NCBI GenBank assembly: GCA_947579665.1
Contig: CANPUZ010000035.1
Location: forward strand, 248,001 to 312,000
DNA length: 64,000 nucleotides
Origin: Sympetrum striolatum
Taxonomy: Eukaryota; Arthropoda; Insecta; Odonata; Libellulidae
Direction: 5' to 3'
Each line of letters begins with the position of its first letter. Within the stretch, counting starts at the first letter, position 1. Under the pieces are notes generated by a model. The model was not told where the DNA came from and made no database searches. It saw only the letters and a program-made list of their open reading frames with translations. The position numbers and the translations under genes are program-made. Below are positions 37,991 through 48,469 of the stretch, piece by piece.

Positions 37991-38540
37991 TCTGCAATCG
38001 ATCAAAACGAACCTTACGAGCATTTCTTATGAGAGAGACGATTCGAGACGTCCAGAGTCAAACCAAGGATACTCTGGACAGACAAATATCAATATGTAAT
38101 GCTCCAATGACTCCCAATAATTTATAATCCTATGTTGCATGACATTAATGTTCCAAAATGTATACCTACGGGAGTAACAGACATCGGATGCATAAATATA
38201 CATACGAATGAGATTATAACACAAGAAACAGATTCCAAAAATCAAATCGGGGCAAAGAAGAACTGCAAATAAAAGACTACGCAATTGCTGACCGAGAACC
38301 GGAATAGAATGAAAAACCAAAATAGATCCGGGAATGCCGGAATGTAAAATGGAGAGAAGCTTTCAATAGCTTATTTAATTGGGATTCTTTTCGTGAAAAC
38401 GCGTCTTATCCGCATTTATATAGCGAAGGACTGTCTGAAACAGCCCGTCGCATGGTTACCAAAACTGTCGACACAGCGAAGTTCGGTCGCGTTTGGCTAG
38501 CAGATGATGAAGAACGGGAAACTGAATAGAGTCGTAAGAG

Positions 38541-38965
38541 AAATGAATATGAAACAGTTAAATTGTGAAGCATCCCCATACGATATTGGTTTCCTCCTTG
38601 GTCGATTTTAATTTTACGTCATAATTTGATATTTATTTATTTTAAATATGATAAATTTTAAACCGAAATTATAAAAGGTTCTTTGCAAAAATATATATAT
38701 AAATGCGTTTCGACTTCCAAAGTTAACTAGAGGTTTTATCGCCGTAAAATGTCGGCCTTTCTATTATCTTTCACATTAATTTTCGCACCTTCGTCGTTAG
38801 GGAATTGTTTACAGTCACAAAATTACGCGGATCTTTGGTCAGTTTTCTTTGATTTCTCTCTAAATGCTATATTTTACGACAAAAATAAGAATCTCGATTC
38901 AAAATTCTTTCTTTTCCTACTCATCTCAATTTCGTACTAAAATTATTTCTGATTTAATTCTGCGA
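38541..38965. repeat. Direct duplication, copy B
   Basis: Partner of 37536-37990, offset by about 1.0 kb in the same orientation, with substitutions and several indels. Confidence 0.75.
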
Positions 38966-39386
38966 AATGAGAGTTGGGTAAGGAAAGAGGAATGGTGCCT
39001 TACGAATCCGCAGCATATATGCTTCAAGGTTATTCTTGGTCCGTAGTGATAGATAAGGCAGATTTTTGATAAAATATTCCCTTTTTAACTTCAGTTTTAT
39101 TTAATTTCCCCTTTCAAACCTGGATTTGGGATACTTTATACAAATTGAAGGCAAAATATATTAAACTAAAGCGTAGGCAGCTGTGGGCGGCTTTGGTGTG
39201 CTGGAATTTGTCGAAGGTTTTGAATATTAAGTCGGGGGCGGAGAAAATTTTGAAAAAAAGGCCCCGGAAAAGCGATTTTTCGTTCAAAAAAAGGAGGAAA
39301 TCCGGGGATTTTGTTCGAAATAATCGGTTTCTTTCGCTCCGATTTGTTTGGATACATCGAGCACACCTTTGGAACCGTTTAGAAGA
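38966..39386. other. Non-array DNA, no gene recognised
   Basis: Unique-looking sequence leading into the old BBR copy. A plus-strand open frame starting at 39145 runs on into the repeat and ends at 39567, so it is not a credible gene. Confidence 0.4.
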
Positions 39387-40870
39387 GGGAGTAAAATGTT
39401 GTCAACGCAAATTTCGACATCATATCGAGAGGGTCGTCAAAAGTAGAAAAAGTATTGAAACTATTCTTAAGATTCGCTGCAATTTCTCCGTCCGGCATCG
39501 AATCCTGGTGATAATTTCTATGCAGAGCAATAGAAGATTCCAGCTACGCATGAAAATTCAAGCATAAATATTGGCTGCAACTGCCTCCAACGATACATTC
39601 CTAAGGAGATAAATTGAAATGTGCTCTGGCATCGAACCCAGAAACATCATGGTCTTATCTAGTTTTTTTTCTTAAACCGAGTCTTAATATTGCACATACC
39701 CATTTTAAATCAGCGCAATCATCTTTCCCCACTTTCAAGCGTGATATCACTGATAGACTATTCAATTCTGAGCATCAACTATCCTTTTAGCAATTGCCAT
39801 CATTCCAACACCTACCGGTAAATTTCTTACATTAGAGCATGGATGCTACTTGATTCACTTATTACTTTGTTAATCTTTGAATACTTCTCATCTACCGTAT
39901 CCTCTTTCCTTTTCTTTTTTACAGGCACCTCCATTTAATAGGAATTACCAATATAATGACAAGGACTTCAAGACAGTCCATGAAAACATCTATTGACAAA
40001 TGCCTCCGGCTGAAGAAATTTTATAAAATTTTTAATGTACTATATTGTAGCTTATAGAATATTAGATTATTTAGTTTATTATAGCTTTAAACTTTTATTA
40101 TAACTAAATCAATTAGGTCTTCTATACATTTTGTTAAATTTACTTTCTTAAACATTTGTTCATATATAATCTTTTTCACTTTTCATATATGTATGTTTTG
40201 TGTATTATTGTATTTATTTCTATTACTGTGTTTTCGCGGGTTTTTTTCATCCCCCTTCTTTGTGGGTGTTTTCCCGCAACGTGGGTTTTTTCTTAGTTAA
40301 CCTTCAGTTGCATAGATTTTTTCCCATACCCTACTCTTTTTCTTTTTGTATTTTTGTAATAAGTTTAAATTTAACGACATACGAGGTTAGGTGGAAGAGA
40401 GGCCCACCTGGGCCTAACCTCGCCGATAAAGGTCCAACCAGCTAACTAACTAACTAACTAATATACATCTTCTATCTAAGTAATCTTCAACTTCCTTTTA
40501 TTTCGATAAGAGCATCAAAATAAATAATGAAAACTACCTCAATGTATTTTAACTGGGGGATATATTTACCACCTGGCTTCGAACCCGGGTCTTTCTGGTA
40601 ATACTTTCTATGCAGCACAACAGAAGATCGCTATTTTTGACTATGTGTTAAATTTCAAGCAAAAATATTGGCTGCAACTGCCTCATACGATGTCCTACTT
40701 TCTCCTTATATTCCTTATGAGAGAAATTTTAATGTGCTCTGGCATCGAACCCAGGAGCAGCAAGGTCTTATATCATTTTTTTCTTAAACCAACTCTGAAT
40801 GTTCATCTTCCATCCAAGCACGAACTTCCTATCATTTCGATAAGTGCATGAAAAAAATTAATGAAAAACT
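39387..40870 (-). repeat. Old, diverged type III BBR copy split by an insertion
   Basis: Begins GAGTAAAATGTTG without the intact hairpin and shows reverse boxes near 39493 (GGCATCGAATCC), 39630 (GGCATCGAACCC), 40576 (GGCTTCGAACCC) and 40741 (GGCATCGAACCC). The order b'-a-[insert]-b-a matches type III. It ends after 'taatgaaaaacta' without monomers 1-2 or a head. Confidence 0.85.
39691..40458 (+). mobile_element. Retroposon-like 3' end (non-LTR type) inserted in old BBR copy
   Basis: The 768 bp insert ends in AGC(TAAC)n and is bounded by TAATAT at 39685-39690 and 40459-40464, a likely 6 bp target-site duplication. The uninterrupted sibling at 54040 reads 'gttaatatacatcttcc'. Just before the tail lies a hairpin: CGAGGTTAGG at 40382-40391 pairs with CCTAACCTCG at 40413-40422, enclosing GGCCCACCTGGGCC. 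No reverse-transcriptase frame is present, so this would be a 5'-truncated 3' UTR. Confidence 0.65.
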
Positions 40871-42462
40871 ATGTGACTGACAATCGCAACTACTTTCAGT
40901 CTTCCAATTCAATATAGATTGCTGGATACGAAGCCTAATCGAAGATTTGCGCTATAAGGCGGGCCATTTGCCGGTTTCCTTTTAAATTACGATTTTAGAA
41001 TAAAATTGTTAAATATAATATTGTTCGTATGCCATTTATACGGTATTTTAAAACGTACATGAGAAATTTATTTATAAATCATAATCGAATATTACATATA
41101 AAAATATTTAAAACAAACTTTGTAATGACGCCTCAATAGACATTTGTCTATGTCATAGCGGGGGGAATGGAAAGAAATCGGATGCGACTTTACGCAAATC
41201 AGAGAAGCTGCCGTAGCGTTGAGCTTCCAGAATTAATTCCGTAATGAATTTAGGCGATAGAACAAAGTTTTCTGCTCCAAATTTTAGCTACGCAAAATAC
41301 GTCAACGCTTTTCTTGTGTTTCATCTGAGAGATCCCGTTGATCCTGTCTACAATTGTAAACACATTACGGGAGACGAGCCGGGAAAAGCGTAATGACAAC
41401 AGAGTAATTTACTCCGTCACATCGTGCGTAAACGTATTTATCATCAAATTGTAGGACGATTATGAAGTACTGACCGAGTTCCAATTTTTCAGAGGATTTG
41501 TCCAGTATTTTTCCGTTTAGCTCAACTCGTTTGTTTTTCACGTGGAGGGACCGGCGCGTAAATTTTCCCGGTAGTCGAAGCCGCAACTCCCGGCATTTCC
41601 ATAACTGCCCGTAGGTTAAAAAGTCGCGAGATGTAATAGTACGAGTAAGGACCTGAGAACGCTGGTAACTAAGGGGAGATTTCTTCCCGAACCGCCAAAA
41701 TAAATGAACTTTTAGATCGATATTTGGATGTGTCTCGAGGACGCCTTCGTGAGCAAATTCTACTTGGTCGATGGAATTAGAGAAATAAAAAACCGAATAT
41801 TTAAAATTCCCAGTTTAATAAAACCAATCCATTTTCGAATAAGTTTACTCGAATCACATGCTAAATAGAGCTGCAAGCAGGTAAACATCCACAAAAATGA
41901 TCAGTTTCTTCGTAATGTGAAAAAAAGAAGGAATTGTTCTTAAATGTTTGGAAATGTGAGGCAGAGATCTTCAAAACTAGTTCAAAGTAGACAAGTTTTA
42001 CTCGAACATTAAGAAGCACAGAGCCAAATGAAATCGCAAAAATTGCCCGTTTTCGCAGATTTACTCGTGTATAGCTAGAGAAATGGAATTCGCGTTAGAA
42101 ATTTGGAAGAACTCGTTGAAAATTTGGAATCCAGTACGTCTTCGACTCGATTTACTTCGAGCAAAAAATAAGAAAACAATTGACAGTTTCCGCCGATTTC
42201 TTCGCATGTTTCTAAAGATGTGTGACATCGTTAAGATATTTAATAGTCGAATGCCTGCATTTCAAATTCACGTCTCGTACTGGGAGACCGATGCCGTCCG
42301 GGACAAGTAGTGTCTCGTGTCTCCCTCGAGAGAACGTTCAAGATGACGTAATGTCCTGATGAAGAAACGGATATTTTGATATGATTCGAGAACATCCGGT
42401 GCTCTTCAATTCTCAGCTTGACTCATATAGAGATGAAAATTTGAAAGATATATATATATATA
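40871..42462. other. Non-array DNA, no gene firmly recognised
   Basis: Unique-looking, moderately CpG-rich. Contains one candidate minus-strand open frame (listed separately). A 75-codon plus frame at 42083-42310 shows no recognisable domain. Confidence 0.4.
41365..41586 (-). CDS. Unrecognised short open frame (possible exon)
   Basis: 73 codons on the minus strand with a fairly balanced composition: a basic N-terminal third, then a segment with VELNGKILD and a tyrosine-rich end. No signal peptide, cysteine framework or catalytic motif is visible. The VxLNGKxLxxxxxxLxxGQ spacing loosely recalls beta-rich RNA-binding folds, but that is not enough to assign a family. It is unlike the BBR translations because it lies in non-repeat DNA. 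It could be an exon or chance. Confidence 0.15.
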   Translation of the reverse strand: MRLRLPGKFTRRSLHVKNKRVELNGKILDKSSEKLELGQYFIIVLQFDDKYVYARCDGVNYSVVITLFPARLP

Positions 42463-43594
42463 TACGAGTAAAATGTTGCTTGCATACTGCAAGCAGATCG
42501 ACAACACTATTTTCATGTCGGCATCATATCGGGACGGCCATCAAAAGAAAAAAGTGGATTGAAATTTTTCTTAAAATTGGCCATAACGTGTAACCACCAG
42601 AAAAATTGCGATTTTGATCCTCAGTGTCATGGGTTCGATTCCAGAGGGCCCCAAAGTCCCGATTTTTCCCGTTTAAATGCATTGCTTTGATTTTCGGGAA
42701 TTAAAAAAAATACTTCCCGTATAGGTAGAGAATTAAAACTAAAGGAGCCTATATATATGAACATGATCTATCGAAAAAATAAATTGGTTTAACGGAAAAT
42801 ATCCTAAGTTCGATGCTAGGTCGGGGCAAAAATCGGTCGTTTAAAATGCGTTGTGGCGATTTTTAAGATTTTTTTTGGACCCCTTTCCGAATGCATGAAA
42901 ACTTGAAATTTGGCATGGGGTTAGAAATCATAAAAATATTTCATAATAAAATTTTACATATTCGCTGAGGGTCCTTGGTTCGATCCCAGGGGGCCATTTG
43001 CACTCCACAATGCATTTCTTATGGGGATAACAGAAACACATTTTAGGTACTTCCCGGTATGATATCGACTTCAAACTTTGTATGAAATTAGATCAAGTCC
43101 TAGCAAGTCATTTTGTGCATCTACAGCTTCCAATACGTCCAGGGTTCGACACCAGGCGTCTCTACAATCAGTCGCTGATCCGATTTTTAAGAATTATTTT
43201 GAACCCCTTCCCAATAATATTAAAACTTGAAATTAGGCATATATATAGAACTTATAGATACATTTCGAAAACACATTTTATATTTCCTAGATCGTCCTTA
43301 GTTCGAATCCAGAGAGCTATTAACATTCGTGAAAAGTAGGTCTTCGTTTGAGGCAGCTGTAGCCAATATTTCTGCTTGAATTTTCACACCTATTTAGAGA
43401 AGATGATCTTCTGATGTGCTGCATAGAAATTTCACCAAAAAGACCCGGGTTTGATGCCACAAAAATTAAATTGAAGCGAATTTTGAGAATATTTTCAATC
43501 CTTTTTTTCCTTTCCGGGACCGCCCCGATATAATGCCGTTATGAAATTAGTGTTGTCGATCTGCTTGCAGTATGCAAGCTACATTTTACTCGTA
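42463..43594 (+). repeat. BBR copy 33, chimeric with tails at both ends
   Basis: The first 115 bp (42463-42577) are a minus-oriented tail (TACGAGTAAAATG.. to ..tttttcttaaaatt). At about 42577 it switches to the plus-oriented body from 'ttggccataacgtgtaacc' onward, with no head, and runs to a normal plus tail. The result is an element with about 110 bp terminal inverted repeats. Confidence 0.88.
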
Positions 43595-43704
43595 TATATA
43601 TAGGTATAATATATAGACGCTTCTCCGGATATACCTATATCTATTATATATAGACGCTTCTCCGGATATACCTATATATATATTCATATATATACACATT
43701 CATA
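43595..43704. repeat. Spacer with two GCGTC-type modules
   Basis: Two reverse modules of the variant GACGCTTCTCCGGATATACC between (TA)n tracts. Confidence 0.75.
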
Positions 43705-44782
43705 GGGGATCAAAATTCTAACCATGTTCCACAAGTGCCACTGACTTGAAATTTTTACGACATATTGGCCATAACGTGTAACCTCCAGGAAAAAGCAGAC
43801 TTTGAACCTCGGTGTCATGGGTTCGATTCCAGAAGGCCCCAAAGTCGCGATTTTCCCCATAAGATTACATGGCGGGGATTTTCGAAAATTTTTTTGAGGC
43901 ACATCCCGGAAAAGGAGAGAGTTGAAATTCGAGGGATCGCTAGAAGCCGTGCATCTCCAACGTAAATCAGAAAGACATCTTCGATTATTGTCCATGGTTC
44001 GATGCTAGGTCGGGGCAAAAATCGGCCGTTTAAAATGCATTGTGGCGATATTTAAGATTTTTTTTGGACCCTTTTCGGATGGCATAGAAACTTGAAATTC
44101 GGTGTGAGGTTAGATATTATAAAAATATATCATATCCGAATTTTACAAATTCGCTGATGGTCCTTGGTTCGATCCCAGAGGGACATTTAAATTCCTCAAT
44201 GCATTTCTTACGGAGATAACGGAAACAAATTTTAGGTACTTCCCGATATGCTATCGACTTCAAACTTTGCATGATAAAAGAGCAAGTCTTAACAAATCAA
44301 ACTATGCATTCACAGCTCTCTATGTGTCCTGGGTTCGACACCAGGTGTCTCTGCAATCAGAAGTTTATCCGATATTTAGGAATTATTTTGAAACCTTTTC
44401 CAATAATATAGAAACTTGAAATTTGGCATATAGATTGAGATGATTAATAACTTTCAGAAACATTTTTTAAATGTTAGAGATAGTCCTTGGTTCGAGTCCC
44501 GAGAGCCATTTACATTCGTGAACATTAGAGAGTCTTTTGAGGCAGTTGTAGCCAATATTTTCGCTTGAATTTTCACACAAAGTTAGAGATGCTTATCTTC
44601 TATTGTGTTTTATATTAGGTTTACCAGTAAGACCCGAGTTGAATGCCAGACGATGAAATTTCAGCGAATTTTAAGAAAAAAATTAATCCTTTTTTTTCTT
44701 ATGAGGACCGTCCCGATGTGATGCCGATATGAATTTAGTATTGCCGATCTGCTTGCAGTATGCAAGCTACATTTTACTCGTA
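43705..44782 (+). repeat. BBR copy 34 (head II)
   Basis: Complete and isolated from the main arrays by island DNA on the right. The monomer 6 box is degraded (GAGTTGAATGCC). Confidence 0.9.
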
Positions 44783-44851
44783 TATATATAGGTATATCCG
44801 GAGAAGCGTCTATATATAATAGATATATATGTTGTAATATATAGAGACAAT

Positions 44852-45325
44852 ATACAGAGTTATTAAGATTTGATTGAGTAAGTTGAACGTTTTGGAACAA
44901 AATGTAGTTTGAGCAATGTGTAACACGAAGCAATTTTGTTATTTTTGCGTTTCTAAACGTTTTATAGGTAAATAAGCAGGTGTCTGTTTCTGCCTCTAGC
45001 ATGGTTCATTGCTGTGTATCAGAACAGCCGCCCCCACAGAATGCTCCGAAACTAGAATGTATGCATCTTCCTTAATTTTATTATTTCATTCATTATCTTA
45101 ACTCTATGAATCAGAACGAACGTCGGTATTTAGCCACGGCGTTTTAATGAACATTTCATTGTGTTCTCAGCTGCACCTGCAGGTCTTGCATGTATATAAG
45201 TTCTCGTATTCGTCATTTTGACAACTTCTACTGCATCGAGCCCCAATTATGAATTAGATCAATCATTTGCACAAGCGGAAAATCTCTAATTACCCAGGAA
45301 AGGTATTATGATGTTTTATAGAGTA
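44852..45325 (+). repeat. 480 bp direct repeat, copy A, with TATA-like motif
   Basis: Aligns along its length with 47986-48469 ('atacagagttat', 'acacgaagcaatt', 'aggtaaataagcag', 'cggaaaatctctaattaccc'). Contains TATATAAG at 45193-45199 followed by 'ttctcgtattcgtcat'. Paired direct repeats 3.1 kb apart could be old LTRs or a duplicated promoter. No TG..CA ends or primer-binding site were seen. Confidence 0.75.
45193..45201 (+). promoter_or_regulatory. TATA-box-like motif, copy A
   Basis: TATATAAG lies at the same alignment position as TATAAAAG in copy B, and the downstream 'ttctcgtattcgtca' is conserved in both. No reading frame follows that would identify a gene. Confidence 0.3.
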
Positions 45326-45947
45326 GCTTTATTTCATTGCGGTAAACGATTATTAATGAATTTTTATGCTATACTGGGAATTGATCAACTAAAGACTGGA
45401 ACAGATTAATGAATTAGAATATTCATAAAATTAACATTAGACAAATTATCGAGGTTTTACTTCAGTTTGCGGGAGGTTGGCAGATGTTTCGTTTTCTGCA
45501 TCGATGTAGCAGACGACACCGGCATCCGAACAGTTCACATTGCAGGCATGTTTTATTTTCCATGATGAAAGGAATCAAGAAGACTTTGAGAAAAAAATCC
45601 AGCATGATCGTTAAGTAAAAGGTTCGTTTAAACTATCTGAGTCCATGTCATAGGTGAGACAAGCTCCTGAGTACCGTATGAGAGGAAAATAAAACCCCAA
45701 AAATACATGTAGTTCAAGGGGAGCCGGCGAAAAGTTCAATCCAGTTCGCTCAGGGATTGCGTTATTCACTTTTCCGACGTTAGTCTCGGTGCACAGTAGA
45801 CCACCGGAGACTGAGACATGTGTCTCGGTCTGCCTATCTCTGTAGCCTGTCTCGGTCTCCTGTCTCTGTCGCAGCCCGAACCGCTACCTTTAGGGGGAGG
45901 GTGGGAGGAAAATCGAACTACAGACGTAAAAAATCTAACGTTATCAA
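45326..45947. other. Non-array DNA, imperfect GTCTCGGTCTCC-type repeats
   Basis: No gene recognised. Around 45780-45890 there is a run of imperfect 'gtctcggtct/cctgtctc' units. Confidence 0.4.
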
Positions 45948-46465
45948 CACATGACTTTGTCCATACTCATTGAAAACAGAAGCCTATGCCTGTTATATAT
46001 AAATTATTCCAAAACAATCAGTGTTACGAAGAAATGTTTCATACAAAAGTTGTAAAAAAGTACATTATCTATGACTTTTGTATGTATTTGCATATACCTA
46101 TATTGTATTCTGACAGAGATATTAAAGAAACAATATTTTGTTCCGGTTGAACTTCCGTTTAAGCGATATTCATCAAAAACTAATCAACTTTTGACATTGT
46201 TATGAAAATACTAAATATGAATTTTGGGAATCATCGGATAATAACTTTTTAAGATAGAGCGCACACAAACTTTTTAACCACAGACAGACAGACAGACAGA
46301 CTGACAGACAGACAGACAGACACACCCACACACACACACAGATAGACATGTTCGGGAAAATAGCGAAAACGAGCTCTATGGGCTCCAAAACATCTATTTC
46401 CGTCGAAATCTGGAGGTCGATTTTTTTTGCGAATACAATACTTTGTCTATACTACGTATAGGGGG
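45948..46465 (-). mobile_element. Second copy of the 12.46 kb element family, shorter, reverse
   Basis: In reverse complement it reads TATACGTAGTATAGACAAAGTATTG-like sequence, then 'cgacggaaatagatgttttgg', a CA/CAGA microsatellite, 'gtgcgctctatc' and 'ttgattagtttttga', and ends 'tatggacaaagtcatgtg', all colinear with 12464-13511. It has one copy of the 320 bp unit instead of two and a bit. Confidence 0.75.
46280..46343. repeat. (CAGA)n/(CA)n microsatellite
   Basis: Occupies the position equivalent to the (GT)n tract of the related element at 12.6 kb. Confidence 0.9.
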
Positions 46466-47985
46466 AATGGGACGGTTGTTTAATCAAAATCCTCGCAATC
46501 GCTAAGTTTGAAGGACATTCTAATGGCCAAATTCAATCATCTTACCATCGGTGCTCGTCTCGATCCGCTTGCGTAATTATTTCTAATTTTTAAGAGCTAA
46601 ATAAATGAAGACATTGGAGGGGCTCGTCTCTAGGCTCCTCTTCTTATCGTAGTCTGGCGATGGGAGGAAGAAGATGCTCTCTTCCAGGGGTCTATTGAAT
46701 TACAGCCACCTTCTCTCCCTGCTTAAATACCTTTTTAGGAGGCTATGATTCTTGCCGCCGTCGTATTACGTCTTCGGAGGCAAAACGGCGCCAAAACGCG
46801 TTTCGAGTGATTTTCGAGGAAATAATCGACATCAGCTCCGCCGCACCCGTGCGGCAGGGTGCCGCTAAACGTCGTCTCGTCTCACCTTCCGCGAGAATTT
46901 CTTGGACTCTATCGTCGTCTGAGAGAAAATGACGATATTTCGGAAATAAAAGATTCTTAAAATCGATTCGTTTCGAAGGAGAACGTCGTTTTATTTCGCA
47001 TTCCGTAAGTAATTCTTGGATGTTACTGCGGGTGAGCGAGAAAATGAGGTTTTTTTGAAATAAAAGAATTTGGATCGTGAATTTCGAATCAGCACGCTAA
47101 CCAATTGCGAAGTGAGGAAGCGTCATTGAATTCGAAGATTAATGTCGACAATAGGATGGTTTTCGCGTATGTTCTCGGTCGCGAAACTCGACATACGCTC
47201 GGTTGAATGAGCCCAGAAAGCTAAGGGACGAAGAAACTCAATTTTTGGTCGCGCATCGTCGTTTTGTGAATTAACGAGATTGCGCACGAAACGCAGGAGA
47301 TTTTCGTAAAATTTTGTGCACGCGAGCTATCCGACCGAAGTCGTTTGGATGAACTCTTTGTGTTTCACTCGTCTTTACGATATTTTTGACTCTCTGCGTT
47401 GTGACGGTCGTCGTTTTATTAAAAAAGAAGGGCAGTGAATGAATGATTTAACGAAAAATTAAAAGCGTTTCGAAAACAAATAAATTAGGACAATTGGGTT
47501 TAATTGCTGTCGTCAAATAGGTAATTTGGGACTCTAATCGTTTCGCAACTATTTAAACCTAATTTTTTGGGGGACGCGAGAAAGAAGAGGGTTGTTCAGG
47601 GGGTCCATTTTGTAATTTGTCGACAGGAGTTATCGGTCGAGAAATCGGCCATCTTTAGAAATTAGTCGACCGAAATCTAGTTCTGCGATTTTGTAAGCGT
47701 TGCTCCCACTGTAGAGTGAGAACTTCAGTGATAACTTCCGACACATTTGTCGATTTTTATTTAGTTGGCGAGAACTGGCATGACAAGTGAGAAGTGGACG
47801 TAGAATTAATTAAAGAATCTTAATATTGTCCTAAAATACACCTTTTGAATCGAAATTACGAGAACTATGACAAAATAAACGAAAATTTTCGCTGTAGTGA
47901 GAAGTGGACGTAGACGTGTGAGAGTATCATATCTCCCTATTCCAATCATTCCAATACATTTTTTTTTCTCGATTTTGCAGCTTTG
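46466..47985. other. CpG-rich non-repeat DNA, no gene recognised
   Basis: The richest CpG content in the window (for example 46745-46910 and 47160-47400). No long open frame. A short direct repeat 'gtgagaagtggacgtag' occurs near 47787 and 47897. It could be a gene flank or regulatory region; nothing specific supports either. Confidence 0.35.
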
Positions 47986-48469
47986 ATACAGAGTTATCAA
48001 GGTTTGATCGAGTAAGTCGAACATTTTGGAACACAAAATGTAGTTTGAGCAGTGTGTAACACGAAGCAATTCTGTTATTTTCGCGTTTCTAAACATTCTA
48101 TAGGTAAATAAGCAGTGCCTGTTTCAATGGTCTGTGTATTTGCTGTGAATTTTGCTGTCAGAACATGCAGTTGCCCCCACAACTTGTTCGGAAACTAGAA
48201 TCTATGGATCTTCCTCAATTTTATTATTTCATTCATTATCTGAACTCTATGAATCAAAACGAACGTCGTTATTAAGCCACGGTGTTTTAATCAACATTTC
48301 ATTGTGCTCTCGGCTGCACCTGTAGGTCTTGCATGGTATAAAAGTTCTCGTATTCGTCATATTGACAACTTCTACCGCATTGAGCCCCTATTATAAATTA
48401 TAATAAACATTTACACAAACGGAAAATCTCTAATTACCCTGGAAAGCTATTATAATGTATTATATAGTA
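47986..48469 (+). repeat. 480 bp direct repeat, copy B
   Basis: Partner of 44852-45325. Keeps a consensus TATAAAAG at 48337-48344. It diverges most in the middle (around 48120-48180). Confidence 0.75.
48337..48344 (+). promoter_or_regulatory. TATA-box-like motif, copy B
   Basis: TATAAAAG, about 30 bp before 'gacaacttctaccgcattgagcccc'. The spacing would suit a Pol II start, but no transcript or coding frame is evident downstream. Confidence 0.35.

Noticed and set aside
42083..42310. 75-codon plus-strand frame beginning MEFALEIWKN
   Set aside because: No recognisable motif, no supporting context; could be chance in A+T-rich DNA.
44852..48469. Complete LTR retrotransposon
   Set aside because: Paired repeats exist, but I found no TG..CA ends, primer-binding site, polypurine tract or gag-pol frames between them.
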